DNA of 64,000 nucleotides from contig OY365814.1 in assembly GCA_959347315.1 (NCBI GenBank), positions 31,598,032 through 31,662,031 of the forward strand, given 5' to 3'. The DNA comes from Bimastos eiseni (Eukaryota > Annelida > Clitellata > Crassiclitellata > Lumbricidae). This document shows, one piece after another, positions 1 to 10,325 of this stretch (positions within the stretch are counted from its first letter, which is position 1; each line of letters starts with the position of its first letter). The position numbers and the translations under genes are program-made. The notes below the pieces were generated by a model that worked only from the letters and a program-made list of their open reading frames with translations, had not been told where the DNA came from and did not search any database.

Positions 1-1339
1 TGAATTAAGGATTATTGAATTATTAATTGGCTTATTTTAATGATTTGTGAATTATACTGTAGCTAGATTTGGTGAATTATTAATTTGCATATATGTTAAT
101 AGTTGATGAATCATTAACATAATGTAATGAATAATTCATGCTATGCTCATAGTGTGACACATTATTAATTATCCTGTGCTGATATTTTAATCTATTATGT
201 GCTTGAAAAAGTTATTTATTTATTGTTGTTTCTTACTGATTGCTTGATTAATTGAGTGCAGGATTGAGACTGTCGCTTACATGTATTTGTGTTTATACTA
301 ATTATTATGATTGACTTAAAGGCGTCTTCCGCATTGTCAATACTTCTGTTGAATTAATTTAGCAAGTGAGCATTTTTTTTCTGGTTTTCAAATAAATTGA
401 CATGGAACCAATTAACTGATTCATTGCTTATTATTGACCAAGCTGGTAGCAACCACGACTAAGGCGATGCGTATGTGGTTCAAAGGTTAGCTCCCGGTCC
501 AACAGCCGTCGACATATTACGTACGCAGCGAGGGTATACAGATGGGCTTCGAATTTCTACGATTTTGTGGGGGGAGGGGTCCCGAAAATATGTATGTACG
601 CAAATATAATTGTCTAATTATGACGTCTACAATACGGAATATGAAAATCAGAACTGTAAGCCCAATCACAGACTATATTCCTGCTTAATCAATGTAGCAT
701 TAAACTGCTTAAAATGTAAGTGTTGTTAGTGTTTTATTTCTTAATAACAATTGAAAAATTTCAATCAATCAAAGAAATTTATTTGGCTGATCAGAATTAT
801 ATATAACAGCTTACAGCGAATCCAGAACAAAATAGTAAATAAGTCTAATTCTAGTTGAGAGACGAGAGAAGGAGTCATGGAGTGAGTATGGAGGATAAGA
901 TTAGCCCAGGAGACCCAATTAGGGACCAAAGGTCCCGCAAGTTAGGGCCACCTATAGTAGGATAGGTTAAAAAGAAAAGTGAGAGCCGGTAAGAGAAGAT
1001 TAAAGGGAGAAGATAATAGATTCAACGGTGTGTAAACATAAAACTTAACTAGTCTTAACTAACAAAATGTAGCCAGCAGGTGAAGAGTTAGGTACAACAA
1101 CAAATGCAGCAGAGAATTAAATGATACATGTTATCTAGAGAAAAATACATTCATGTAGCCAAGTAGAAAACAATTTTTCCAGAGCGCCAGGGTTGCTCAG
1201 TACCCGAGCCAAGATTGAACCAGTACATTAATTTATTTTATTTTAACACTCAATCAGTCCAAAGATTGATTGATATATTCATTTGACCCAGACCCCATCA
1301 CTCCCTGACCCCTCTGAGTTAAGGATCCCAGCCCTTCAA
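1..1339. other. AT-rich stretch, no gene seen
   Basis: I see no credible coding frame, RNA gene or complete mobile element here. The sequence is AT-rich. Around 515-605 there is a G-rich patch with TACGTACGCA and GGGGAGGGGTCC-like words that resembles a patch at about 2985-3080. Confidence 0.5.
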
Positions 1340-2914
1340 TTGTCCTTATTTTGGTCGAAAATATGGACAAACATTTTGGTTCTAAAGGATTTAATGCTGC
1401 ATGACAAGTAAATGGTGGCTGGAACAGCATTCCAAATTCTGGCACATTGACATTTAATAGATACTAGTCTAGCATTAGTTCTGGCATAGGGAACCATTAA
1501 GACGTGAGGACTTCTTATGACGTGTGTATGGAGCTCATGTTATAGCAAAAGTATTGGTGAAATATATTAGGTAATTTTTTCGACTATTTCGAAACATAAA
1601 AATGGCTATTTGTAATTTATAGATCTGGATAATTGATAGAAGCCTATTCGTTTTAACTACTAAGCTAGTGTGAGCATCAAATGGCAACCGGCCATAAATC
1701 TTATAGCTTTTTTCTGCATGATGGATAATTTATTGAGATTGGATGTGTATGCCGAGGCCCAGATTATAGTACAGTATGTGAGGTAAGGATAAATGAGCGA
1801 GAAGTAAAGAGTAGAACGGGCTTTAGCAGGTAAAATTTTGATTATTCTAAACAAAATACCTAGGTTTTTGGATATTTTTTTTGAGATTGCACTAATATGT
1901 TCCTTCCAAGATAAGTGCTGATCAACTATGACTCCTAGGAACAAGCACTAGGTAACCAGGGTTATTGGAAAATTCATTAGTTTGATTGGCTGTAAATTTT
2001 CAGGTAAGGCTTCCTTATGAAAACGAAAGATTATGAAGTTTGTTTTTGGGATATTAAGGGATAGTTTATTAGCACAAAGCCATTCAGATATCAAGTCCAA
2101 TTCTACATTAAATGTATTAATAAGAGTGTGGAGAGATCTGTGAGAGGCAAACGGATTAGTGTCGTCTGCAAAGAGAATAAAGGAAACATTAGGTGATACA
2201 TTTGGAAGGTCATTAATGTATAAAATGAATAACAGGGGACCTAGTATGGATCCTTTGAGGCACACCATATCGAATAGGGTTCGGAGGAGAGTAGGTATGA
2301 TTGCAGTAGACCAGTTGGCTTCTGTTATTTAAGTAACTTTTAATCCAGTTAAGTTGGGAGCCACGAATTTCATAATGGTTAAGTTTCAGTAATAGGATAT
2401 ACCATGATCTATAGTATCAAAAGCCTTAGCAAGGTCTAGGAAAATACCAATCGCATACTCATTCTTATCCATAGCTTCAGTGACCAGATCCTGCATGGAA
2501 AGTAGAGGCATATATGTAGAGTGATTAGACTGGAATCCGTGTTGGGAGTTAAAGAGAATTTGATGCTTATCAGTGACATTTGTCAAACGGATGTGCATCA
2601 CCTTTTCAAATATTTTAGAAAACGCCGGTAAAACGGAAATTGGTCTATAATTTGCAGGAGAATGTCTAAGTCCCTTCTTAAAAATGGGGACAATCCTATA
2701 AAGCCGCTGGAAAAATTCCGCTATCAAAAGAGCAATTTATAATTTTCATCAACGGAGCAGCTATATGAGGTAAGCTAATTATCATGATGGATGGATCAAT
2801 GTCATCGATGCCTGCCGATCGCGATGGTTTAAGTGAATTTCCATTTGCTAATATTTCTTCAACTGATATTTCTATGCTACTAGAATTTAAGCTGTTAAAT
2901 ATGATGCTTGACAA
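1340..2914 (-). mobile_element. 5'-truncated, decayed non-LTR retrotransposon (reverse transcriptase)
   Basis: Read on the minus strand, successive frames give a LINE reverse transcriptase in order. First comes the pre-RT region with SAGIDDIDPS and SFDSGIFP (2914-2696). Next come YRPISVLPAFSKIFEKV and FLDLAKAFDTIDH (2727-2386), then GSILGPLLFILYINDLPN and the catalytic FADD box (2268-1948). Then FLGVIVDQHLSWKEHI and the thumb region (1944-1660), and a C-terminal ARIWNAVPA-type tail down to about 1340. The protein is split across frames and lacks an endonuclease domain, so it is a dead copy truncated at its 5' end. The motifs place it among jockey/CR1-like LINEs; the exact clade is not settled. 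Confidence 0.85.
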
Positions 2915-2984
2915 AAATAAATAGCCTGTGGTAAAATCAAAGTCGTATATAGGCTATGTCTTTAGCTATTTAACCTTTGCAATG

Positions 2985-3085
2985 GAAGTCAAATGTACGT
3001 ACGCATAGGGGAGGGGTCCACGAAATGTACGCAGTGCAACAAGGGGAGGGAAGTGCGAAAATCCGATTTTTTTGCCTACCTAGTA
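2985..3085. repeat. G-rich dispersed motif (TACGTACGCA / GGGGAGGGGTCC)
   Basis: The stretch has TGTACGTACGCA, then GGGGAGGGGTCC, then a second AAGGGGAGGG. A related arrangement occurs at about 515-605. It may be an end of a DNA transposon, but no pair of inverted ends with a target duplication was found. Confidence 0.3.
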
Positions 3086-3214
3086 TATGGATGGGTCCAT
3101 GCCAACGTCAAGGAGAGATATATATTACCTCCACTGCTTCGCCTACTAGTTTGAATGGATGACACGTAAACTATTTGAGGTCCCTGTGTAAACGCAACTG
3201 CTCCACTGGTTGTA

Positions 3215-3299
3215 CTCTGCCAGTGCCAGTCCCAAGCCTGGATAAAGGAGGAGGGCGACGCTAATGCTCTATGTTATCACAGTTTCCTTAAACTGCAAC
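3215..3299 (+). repeat. GACGCTAATGATC repeat copy, cut by a hAT insertion
   Basis: This matches the dispersed repeat seen many times at 36-50 kb: GTGCCAGTCCCAAGCCTGG, AAGGAGGAGGGCGACGCTAAT, then TTAAACTGCAAC. The copy ends exactly at the target duplication of the hAT element that follows, so the hAT element inserted into it. Confidence 0.7.
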
Positions 3300-4813
3300 C
3301 AGTTGCGGATCCACAGAGGGGCCACGACCCCCAACTGAGCCTGTGGCCCCGCCCCCCAATTTTCGACTGATGTACTGTGAAATATGGTACCATTTAGATT
3401 TGATAATTACTTGCTCAGATGTGATGCATGATGAAATTCAGAATTACTTTTGTCAGGGCATTCTCCAAGGCACAAAGTACTTACTTGCATAATGAAATCA
3501 TACATTATTTTTTATGAACATTCTCACAGAAAAACTTACTTGCTCAGAATTTTTAGTGGTAGATATGGTCAAAAATCGGATAATGGAAGAGGTCAAGTTC
3601 TCTTATGCGTAAGAAAATAATGGGTTGAAACACATAATTATAGTGAGTTACATCTGTGGTTCCAGAAAGGCAATTCCAGCAGCTCAGTGAAACAAGATGG
3701 GCTTGTCGTTTTGTTACGGCAAATAACAAAACGGCAGTGATCAATTAGATGCATTGGTAGCCTATAATTAATTACGCTAGAAGATGATACTGGGGCAAAT
3801 GGTGAAAGAGTAGCTGAAGCTTGAAGCTAGAGGCTTGTTATCATTACTTCAGACTTTAATTTTGTGCTATTCTGGGCAAGATACGTATCAATTCGCCTCC
3901 AATCAATTGCTGACTTATCTGCAGCTGCGGACGTTGCCAGGCATTAAACTGACTCTTTCAAAGAAAATAGAGATGAAACAGAAGTTTTAATAAACGCATA
4001 AGAGCAAAGTAAGGATTGTTAAATTGACTCAGTATTAACTAAACAATGTGTCCGAATGTCCGTTAAATGCACAATAATTTTTTCTAGCTCGGCAGTTAAT
4101 GAAACTGTGGGACAACGTTCTCAATTGAACACACAAACCACATTTTAGGCAGCAAATTTACAATCCGATCATTGATTGTATCATTTCCGAACTAGATAGT
4201 GTTTTGGCACTTTTGTATGACATTAGTGTTGAAGACCTCAGTCATAAAATGCCCTAAGTTGGGCGCCTGTTAAAGCATTCAAGTTTAAATTATGACTACA
4301 ATGATGGACCTGGCTTCATTTCTGGGACCATTCATGAAATGCACATACTGTCGAACAGAGCCATTGTTTTACCGGTATGACATCAGCAGCCTGTGAGAAA
4401 CACTTTACTGCTCCGAAATTAATTAAAACATTATCTACGAAGAACTATGTCTGATATTCGTCTAGGTAGTCTGACAATAATTTTGATTGAATCTGCCCCT
4501 GCAGCCTATTACAATGGATGCCTTTGTGAATGAGTTTGACTCTTGACATGACAATCGTATACGGTTTTCATTAAGCGAATGCATTGTGTATAGTTATGCT
4601 GTGCTTCTAAATAAAAGTCATGCAATTTTCAAAGTGTAATAATCTTGAGACTGAGGATGTGAAGAATTCAGGTTGCTCGATAATACATATACATGCATCT
4701 GCTCGATGTCACTCAGTGTGGAGCTATACCTAGCACTAAAAAATTGGGTATCCAATTGGCCCCCCTGTCGAATCCTCGGCCCCCTCTGATGACAAATTCT
4801 AGAGCCGCCACTG
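3300..4813. mobile_element. hAT-superfamily DNA transposon, about 1.5 kb, transposase decayed or absent
   Basis: The ends form an imperfect terminal inverted repeat: CAGTTGCGGATCCACAG at the left, and CAGTGGCGGCTCTAGAA when the right end is read in reverse complement. Both ends are flanked by the same 8-bp sequence ACTGCAAC (3292-3299 and 4814-4821). An 8-bp duplication with CAG-starting ends is the hallmark of hAT elements. No intact transposase frame is visible, so it is non-autonomous or a fossil. The target site lies at the 3' end of a GACGCTAATGATC repeat. Confidence 0.8.
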
Positions 4814-4867
4814 ACTGCAACTAACTATCTAGACAGACAATGTACCCAAAACTCTTATTTTAATTCT

Positions 4868-4960
4868 TAATGCACTCTGCCAGTGCCAGTGCCAAGCCTG
4901 GATAAAGGAGGAGGGTGATGCTAATGATCTTTGGTATCAGTGTCGTTAAATTGCAACTAC
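4868..4960 (+). repeat. GACGCTAATGATC repeat copy
   Basis: The copy reads CTCTGCCAGTGCCAGTGCC, AAGCCTGGATAAAGGAGGAG, GCTAATGATCTTTGG and GTGTCGTTAAATTGCAAC. It has the same order and orientation as the copy at 3215 and those at 37-50 kb. Confidence 0.7.
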
Positions 4961-5595
4961 GACCCCTTGCGTTAACTCTACAAACTATAGAGACAATTAG
5001 CATTTGTATGATTGAGATCCTTAACCACCGCTGTCCGTTTGAATGGGTGCGACACCATAATTTTGAGGTTTCCGTGTAACCTATACGGGCCAAAGTTAGA
5101 AAGACACTTTTTCAATGCTTGCTATAGGGCTCTTATACTATTCCCAATCGCAAATACTCAACGGAATCCACCGCTTAAACAAATTTGTTATGTGCACACA
5201 TTATATAACGTTCGATATTGGAATATTCAATACTAATTAATAGCAAACAAATAAAATATATAATAAATGCAATACACTTTCAATCCATTATCTGTGCAGG
5301 GTAAAATGATCAAATTGGAGAAAATGTCTGGGGCGAGAGGGATAATGTCTTAGATGGAAATGACAAGGAAGAAAATATATGGGGGAAATGTACAGAGGAA
5401 ATGTTCAAGAACCAGTGTCAACATATAAAAAAATAAAATGAAAATGAATGAGGTACATGGTTACTAATCTTGTTTGCATGTCTATCATATTCAGGTCAAA
5501 TAACAGTGGTTTTAACAAAGACTAAACGTCTTCTGAAGCACTTCAAAACCTTGTTATGATGTTATTTTATGTTATGCAAATACCAACACATCCTT
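4961..5595. other. 3' flank of the first zinc-finger gene
   Basis: No separate gene is seen. From about 5330 to 5595 the sequence aligns with the 3' flanks of the other two zinc-finger genes (about 16860-17106 and 27600-27858), sharing words such as AAATGTAC, AGTGTCAACA and GGTTACTAATC. It is therefore part of the duplicated unit and probably holds the 3' UTR. Confidence 0.55.
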
Positions 5596-7299
5596 TCATA
5601 CTGTAATTATGTGACATCGGAACAGTTCAGCAAATAAGTCGTCAGGTGGAGAGTGTTGATGGCTTGAACAATGCCCACGAAAGTCGTTCTCTGTTTCAAA
5701 CAATTCATCACATATGCCACATCCAAATGCTTTAGACAAAGACACTCTTCCATCAACATGAGATTTGAATTTGTTAATGTACAGAATTTCTTCACTTTCA
5801 ATTATTCTCAGTGGTCTTGCAATTCCACTGGAATCAGAATACTTATACTCTGATATACGTTTATTTAGTTGATCAATTACGGCTGTACTCATACAGATGA
5901 TGAACTGATCACTTACTTCACAGCCCGTTTTAATATCCTGCTTCTGAATTCCTTCGTGCAGCTTAGATTGCTTGGCTGAAGAACTACTTTTGATGAAACG
6001 TTCACTGCGGTTGCGTTGCTTCTCAGTTGCGTCTGGTCTTCTATGTACTTTTATATTTTCAAGTTGGTTGAATCTTGTATTAAAGACCTCACATTTATCT
6101 GGTTTTACTACTGTATGAGTTAACATGTGAATCTTTAGCACGCTGCTGTCCATAAATTGACACATGAATGGTTTCTCGCCAGTATGGGTTCTGATATGCG
6201 ATTTCAGATTACAGCCTTGAGCAAATGATTTCTGACATAAATGACACGTGTATAATTGTTCACCAGTATGACTTCTTTTATGCTTTATCAGAGAACTACC
6301 ATCAATAAAGGATTTCCTACATATTTGGCAACTGAATGATTTTTCGTCAGTGTGGCTTCTAGTATGTCTTATCAGAGCACTGACATCACTAAATGATTTC
6401 GGACATATCAGACATTGATGTGGTTTTTCGCCAGTATGGATTCTTATGTGCGTTTTCAGTGGACCACCTTGAGCAAATGATTTCTTACATATGTGGCAGC
6501 TGTATGGTTTTTCACCAGTATGGGTTCTCACATGGGTTCTTAGAGTGCAACCATGAGCAAATGATTTCTGACATATCAGACATTGGTGTGGTTTTTCGCC
6601 AGTATGGGTTCTCATATGCGATTTCAGATGACCACCTTGAGCAAATAATTTCTTACATATCTGGCAAGTGTATGGTTTATCGCCAGTATGGGTTCTCATA
6701 TGCGATTTCAGATGACCACCTTGAGCAAATGATTTCTGACATATCTGACATCGGTGTGGCTTTTCGCCAGTGTGGATTCTTGTGTGAATTGTCAGATCAA
6801 TACGTTGAATAAATGATTTCTGACATATCTGGCAAGTGTATGGTTTATCGCCAGTATGGGTTCTCATATGCGATTTCAGATGACCACATTGAGCAAATAA
6901 TTTCTGACATATCTGGCAAATGTATGGTTTTTCGCTAGTATGGGTTCTCATATGCGATTTCAGATGACCACCTTGAGCAAATGCTTTCTGACATATCCGA
7001 CATCGGTGTGGCTTTTCGCCAGTGTGGATTCTTATGTGTTTCTTCAAAACACAACATTGACTAAATGATTTCTTACATATTTGGCAACTGTATGGTTTTT
7101 CGCCAGTATGTGTCCTCATATGCAGCACCAAAGAACCTGCTGTAGTAAATGATGTATCACACAACTGACATTTGTATGATTTCTCTCCAGGATGGGTTCT
7201 CATGTGCTTTCTCAGATTAATATCGACGTCAAATGATTTCAGACATAGATGGCATCTGCGATGCATGTCTGCAATATTGGTGCTCACATTCGTCGTCAT
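5596..7299 (-). CDS. C2H2 zinc-finger protein 1 (13 intact tandem fingers)
   Basis: This is a predicted sequence-specific DNA-binding nuclear protein of 567 residues from the first ATG. Thirteen consecutive 28-residue Cys2-His2 fingers are joined by HTGEKP-type linkers. A fourteenth is broken (CQFMDSSVLKIH lacks the second Cys and several residues), and a fifteenth is degenerate (CEVFNTRF). A Lys/Ser-rich linker follows, then an isolated C-terminal finger (CGICDELF...HCSSH). Fingers 4, 5, 7 and 8 share the same helix, AQGGHLKS or nearly so. Compared with its two paralogues the usual TGA stop reads CGA, adding seven residues (RCHIITV). The frame stays open upstream of the ATG to a conserved AG at 7406-7407, so the true N-terminus probably comes from an upstream exon. 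No KRAB, SCAN or BTB domain is visible. Target and function are unknown. Confidence 0.85.
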   Translation of the reverse strand: MTTNVSTNIADMHRRCHLCLKSFDVDINLRKHMRTHPGEKSYKCQLCDTSFTTAGSLVLHMRTHTGEKPYSCQICKKSFSQCCVLKKHIRIHTGEKPHRCRICQKAFAQGGHLKSHMRTHTSEKPYICQICQKLFAQCGHLKSHMRTHTGDKPYTCQICQKSFIQRIDLTIHTRIHTGEKPHRCQICQKSFAQGGHLKSHMRTHTGDKPYTCQICKKLFAQGGHLKSHMRTHTGEKPHQCLICQKSFAHGCTLRTHVRTHTGEKPYSCHICKKSFAQGGPLKTHIRIHTGEKPHQCLICPKSFSDVSALIRHTRSHTDEKSFSCQICRKSFIDGSSLIKHKRSHTGEQLYTCHLCQKSFAQGCNLKSHIRTHTGEKPFMCQFMDSSVLKIHMLTHTVVKPDKCEVFNTRFNQLENIKVHRRPDATEKQRNRSERFIKSSSSAKQSKLHEGIQKQDIKTGCEVSDQFIICMSTAVIDQLNKRISEYKYSDSSGIARPLRIIESEEILYINKFKSHVDGRVSLSKAFGCGICDELFETENDFRGHCSSHQHSPPDDLFAELFRCHIITV

Positions 7300-7405
7300 G
7301 ATAGACACTATATTGATGATTTCACTGTTTTTCCCCAGTATGGGAGCTTAGATGAGATGATTCGTTCTATGTGTGCTTCTTTAAATGTATATGTTTCTTC
7401 AACAA
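7300..7405 (-). other. Open 5' extension of the finger exon, with conserved splice acceptor
   Basis: On the minus strand the zinc-finger frame continues upstream without a stop through SSKLPYWGKNSEIIN to an AG at 7406-7407 (GCTAG then TTGTTGAAG). A TGA stop lies just beyond it. The second gene has an AG at the aligned position (19077-19078). This is what a 3' splice site shared by duplicated genes would look like. The pyrimidine tract is only moderate, so the call is tentative. Confidence 0.45.
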
Positions 7406-7407
7406 CT

Positions 7408-8098
7408 AGCTTTCAGACAGTTTGGTGTCGCATGCATTTGGAAAAGTACGAGTTATGGCATGCATTTTAAAATAAACAAAGACTGTGTTAATGTTCCAGC
7501 AATTGGCGTTATAGCCTTTCAAACACCAGCAGTGAACATTTTTAACATAATCGATGACTTCCTATGAGTTTGCCTTTCAAATGCTAACACAAGAATTCGT
7601 GTTTTATCAGCCAGTAAAAGTGATTTTTCGAGTAAAAGACGAACTATTCATGCAGGAAATTACTCTATATAGTAAAGCTGAAACGATCCAACCATCTTAA
7701 TGCCACTGTTCAGTATGATATGAACTGAAGATGAACTAGTTGACCATAGTGAAAGACGTACAGTAATAAATCAACTATGATGCACTTCAGGAAGATTTAC
7801 TTGATATAAACTTTGCTCTGCAACTGAATGTTGTAACAGAATATAGTTTGTCATCTTCATAAACTTGCTAAAAAGAACAGTACAACTCCATTTGTATTTG
7901 TTTTTTATAATATAGAACACAATTTCATGGTAGTTACATTAAAATAATTTTGCTCCATCTGTAGTTTAATAACAAATTAGGGTTCACGTTATACACTACA
8001 TAAACATTTCTTCATAAAATAATTCTTTGTAAACAGTTGTTCGTAAAACAATTTTTTGTATAGCACAATTCTTCGTATACAATATCAGCTAACTGAGA
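7408..8098. other. Shared 5' flank of zinc-finger genes 1 and 2
   Basis: To about 7910 this aligns with 19079-19620, with shared words such as GACTGTGTTAATGTTCCAGC, TAACATAATCGATGAC and AGAACAGTACAACTCC. Upstream exons or the promoter could lie here, but I cannot define one. The last ~180 bases are AT-rich with nothing recognised. Confidence 0.55.
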
Positions 8099-9095
8099 CT
8101 TAAATGGAAGCAGGATTGATGGAAAGAAATAAACCCAAATAGAAGCGAGATTGATGAAGAAAAAGCGTAAGTGGAAGCTGGATTGATGAAAAGATATATT
8201 AAACCTGTACCAATTAATCGGCCGGCCGATTAATCGGGCCGATTATAGAGATATCGGCGATATCGGATATCGGCAAGATAATCGGTGCAGATATTAAAAA
8301 AAATTTCTTTTCATTTTATAATATTATTTTTTGTCTTTAAGAGCAAAATGACGACAGCAACATCATTAGGTCTGTGAAGGACAGCATTACATTTGCTTCC
8401 CATAGTGTGGGGAACTCGGGCTTCTACTTCAGACCACCCAGTAACCATTGTGCTAGACTGCTAGTACCGTGGGAAAGTGTTTACAGCTGTAGCCTGTTGT
8501 GCAGAGTGAGTCATAGTGCCTGCTTAATAACCCTGGGCACAATCATGTCGTTTTAGGCCAAATTGACAAGTTGTAAAAGTGGCCTGTTTGGGGTGGGAAT
8601 GGCATAATTAGCATGTTAGTCTAGTTACATAGATTATCTTTCCTCTCCTCCGTCATGCAAGGTCAACAGCGGGCGGTGTGCCTAATCTGTATTGGCTGCC
8701 TAGGATTAGTCCCCAATTACATGTATACGTCTCCCACCGAGCAAGTGCTTGCTTGTAATCACAACAATAGGTAGTAACAGTAGGTCTATCTTTTAGAATC
8801 CGTCATCTTGGGAAACATAATGAAACAAAATTGGTAAAATAATCGGGTATCGACAAACGAATAATCGGCAATAATTGGTATCGGCATAATCGGCAAAAAG
8901 CGATATCGGTACAGCTCTAAGATATATACCTAAATGAAAGCCGGAATGGTGAAAGAAATAAATCTAAATAGAAGCTGGATGTAACGAGAAGACTCCTGCT
9001 TAAGTAGAAGCTGGATTGATGAAAAGAATTATTCTTAAATGAAAGAAGTATGTGATGAAAGGAATCATGTTTAAATGGAAACAGGATTGGTGAAA
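8099..9095 (+). repeat. ~34-bp AGCTGGATTGATG repeat array, split by a hAT element
   Basis: Degenerate tandem units of about 34 bp (consensus words TTAAATGGAAGCTGGATTG, ATGAAAAGAATCATG) occupy 8099-8199 and resume at 8928-9095. The hAT element at 8200-8919 lies between them. Inverted units reappear at 9690-9790 beyond a LINE fragment, so the locus has a foldback layout. Confidence 0.75.
8200..8919. mobile_element. hAT-type non-autonomous element, about 720 bp
   Basis: The left end is TAAACCTGTACC and the right end in reverse complement is TAGAGCTGTACC. Both are flanked by a perfect 8-bp duplication AGATATAT (8192-8199 and 8920-8927). Both subterminal regions are rich in ATCGGC and GATATCGG words facing each other. 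It carries no transposase frame and sits inside a ~34-bp repeat array. Confidence 0.8.
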
Positions 9096-9099
9096 AGTA

Positions 9100-9535
9100 T
9101 GTATTGATGTCACAACAGGCAACCATGCACAAAGCCGCCATCAATCAAGCAATGCAGCGCCACTTCAAGATAACTATTCCCGACCCAGGCCCGGTCAAAA
9201 AGGAAAGCCTTGAGAAGTATATAGAAAGAGCCAGACAGGTCGCGCGGGAGAGAGCGCAGGTCAGATGAGAGGTTGTTAAAAACACGGGGACCCACAATTG
9301 CGAAAGCTCTGTTTTGCCTGGTTGCGGTATGAGCAAGTGAAACCACAAAGTCGCCTCTAGAGGCCGAGCGAAGAGATCAGCGACCAGAAGAAGCCGAAGT
9401 TAAGGTGAACCGATCCCTAAGATAGACAGGCGCATTGCCCACAACACAGTGCCAGATATGCAATAGAGATCCTATATCGAAGATCCTATATTGAATGAGT
9501 TGCCTAACCGGAAGCCAGTGTAGTTTGTCCCGCAT
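9100..9535 (-). mobile_element. LINE 3'-end fragment
   Basis: The minus-strand frame 9346-9110 reads RAFAIVGPRVFNNLSSDLRS with LKAFLF. Further upstream a translated TGGCTTCCGG stretch corresponds to the HWLPV motif of LINE C-termini. Only the last part of the reverse transcriptase remains, so it is dead. It interrupts the 34-bp repeat locus. Confidence 0.7.
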
Positions 9536-9689
9536 GCGTCTTTACGATTCCCACACTAATACAAGGATATCGTTAATATTCATGAACCTGATGCGTTAAA
9601 ATCATGTTAATGTGCATGAAATTACCCCTTCCGGATAATTATGCATATTCATTAGGTTGGCGTAACATTCAGCACCATTGAGGGCCGAG
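9536..9689 (+). repeat. TTTACGATTCCCAC module, copy 1
   Basis: A block starting GCGTCTTTACGATTCCCAC and containing AATATTCATGAACCTGATGC and ATATTCATTAGGTTGG recurs nearly unchanged at 31050-31190 and partly at 35688-35760. At the first two sites inverted ~34-bp units follow, so it is a fixed internal part of the same compound element. Confidence 0.7.
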
Positions 9690-9790
9690 TAACATCCAGC
9701 TTCCATTTCAACACCATCTTTTTTAATCACATCAGCCTTCCATTTAGGGCAATTATTTTCATCAATCCTGCTTCCATGCATTTAAATATG
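9690..9790 (-). repeat. Inverted ~34-bp repeat units
   Basis: Units read CATCAATCCTGCTTCCATGC-like, the reverse complement of the array at 8099-9095. They form the opposing arm of a foldback-like arrangement. Confidence 0.65.
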
Positions 9791-9819
9791 AATTTGGGAC
9801 GCTAAAACGATAAATTACC

Positions 9820-10325
9820 TCATAAAATATTAAAATCTAACCAGGTTTGACATTAAAGTCGATTCTTCTGTACAATCTGGTTTACTACGTGATGATCACA
9901 AAATGGCGAGCGATGGTCGCCGATGAAAGTCTTTTACTAGAATACATTAATTACTAGAATACAATAAAAGTTGAGTTTTGAAAGTATATCCTGTCATCTA
10001 GCGAAAAAATATTGTCGTTATCATTTCCGTTTTTTCAATGACTGATAAAGAAATGATACAACGGACAATTGCAGAGCAGGTTCATTGTAAAACGTAAGCG
10101 CAATAATTATTATTATGCCATGTGCCCTGAACCCTCAAAATTCTAAAACACAATATGGTGACTGGTCTTACCTCCATCTATCATCCACTTTATCGCATTG
10201 CTCTTCGTAAAACTATAAGATATCCTATCCACTACTTCTAACGGCAATAAACCAATGTATATTATACATGTGGATGACTGCAAACCTCTTGGCTACTTTC
10301 TTGCAGAGCCTTATTCTTTGCAGCT
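9820..10325 (+). repeat. CTAGCGAATAAAT module, copy I
   Basis: This aligns with 20640-21000 and 34000-34860. Shared words are ATCTAACCAGGTTTG, CATTAAAGTCGA, CACAAAATGGCGAGCG and TGTCATCTAGCGAA, ending near CTTTCTTGCAGAGC. The match continues after the insertion at 10326-11562, in TCTCCTTTCTTCGACCAGCC. It is one of three copies, one beside each zinc-finger gene. Confidence 0.75.

Noticed and set aside
6393..6812. Plus-strand open frame of 139 codons opposite zinc-finger gene 1 (and 18063-18398, 28983-29234 opposite genes 2 and 3)
   Set aside because: The repeated peptide (QYGFSYAFS-like) has a 28-residue period set by the fingers on the other strand. It is a shadow of the C2H2 array.
7299..7308. 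Start codons GTG (7308, 18978) and TTG (29877) for the finger genes
   Set aside because: Non-ATG starts are unlikely in an animal gene. I used the first in-frame ATG and noted the open upstream extension.
8099..9095. CRISPR-like array from regularly spaced ~34-bp repeats
   Set aside because: Units are degenerate and contiguous, without unique spacers, and occur in both orientations inside transposon ends in a eukaryotic genome.
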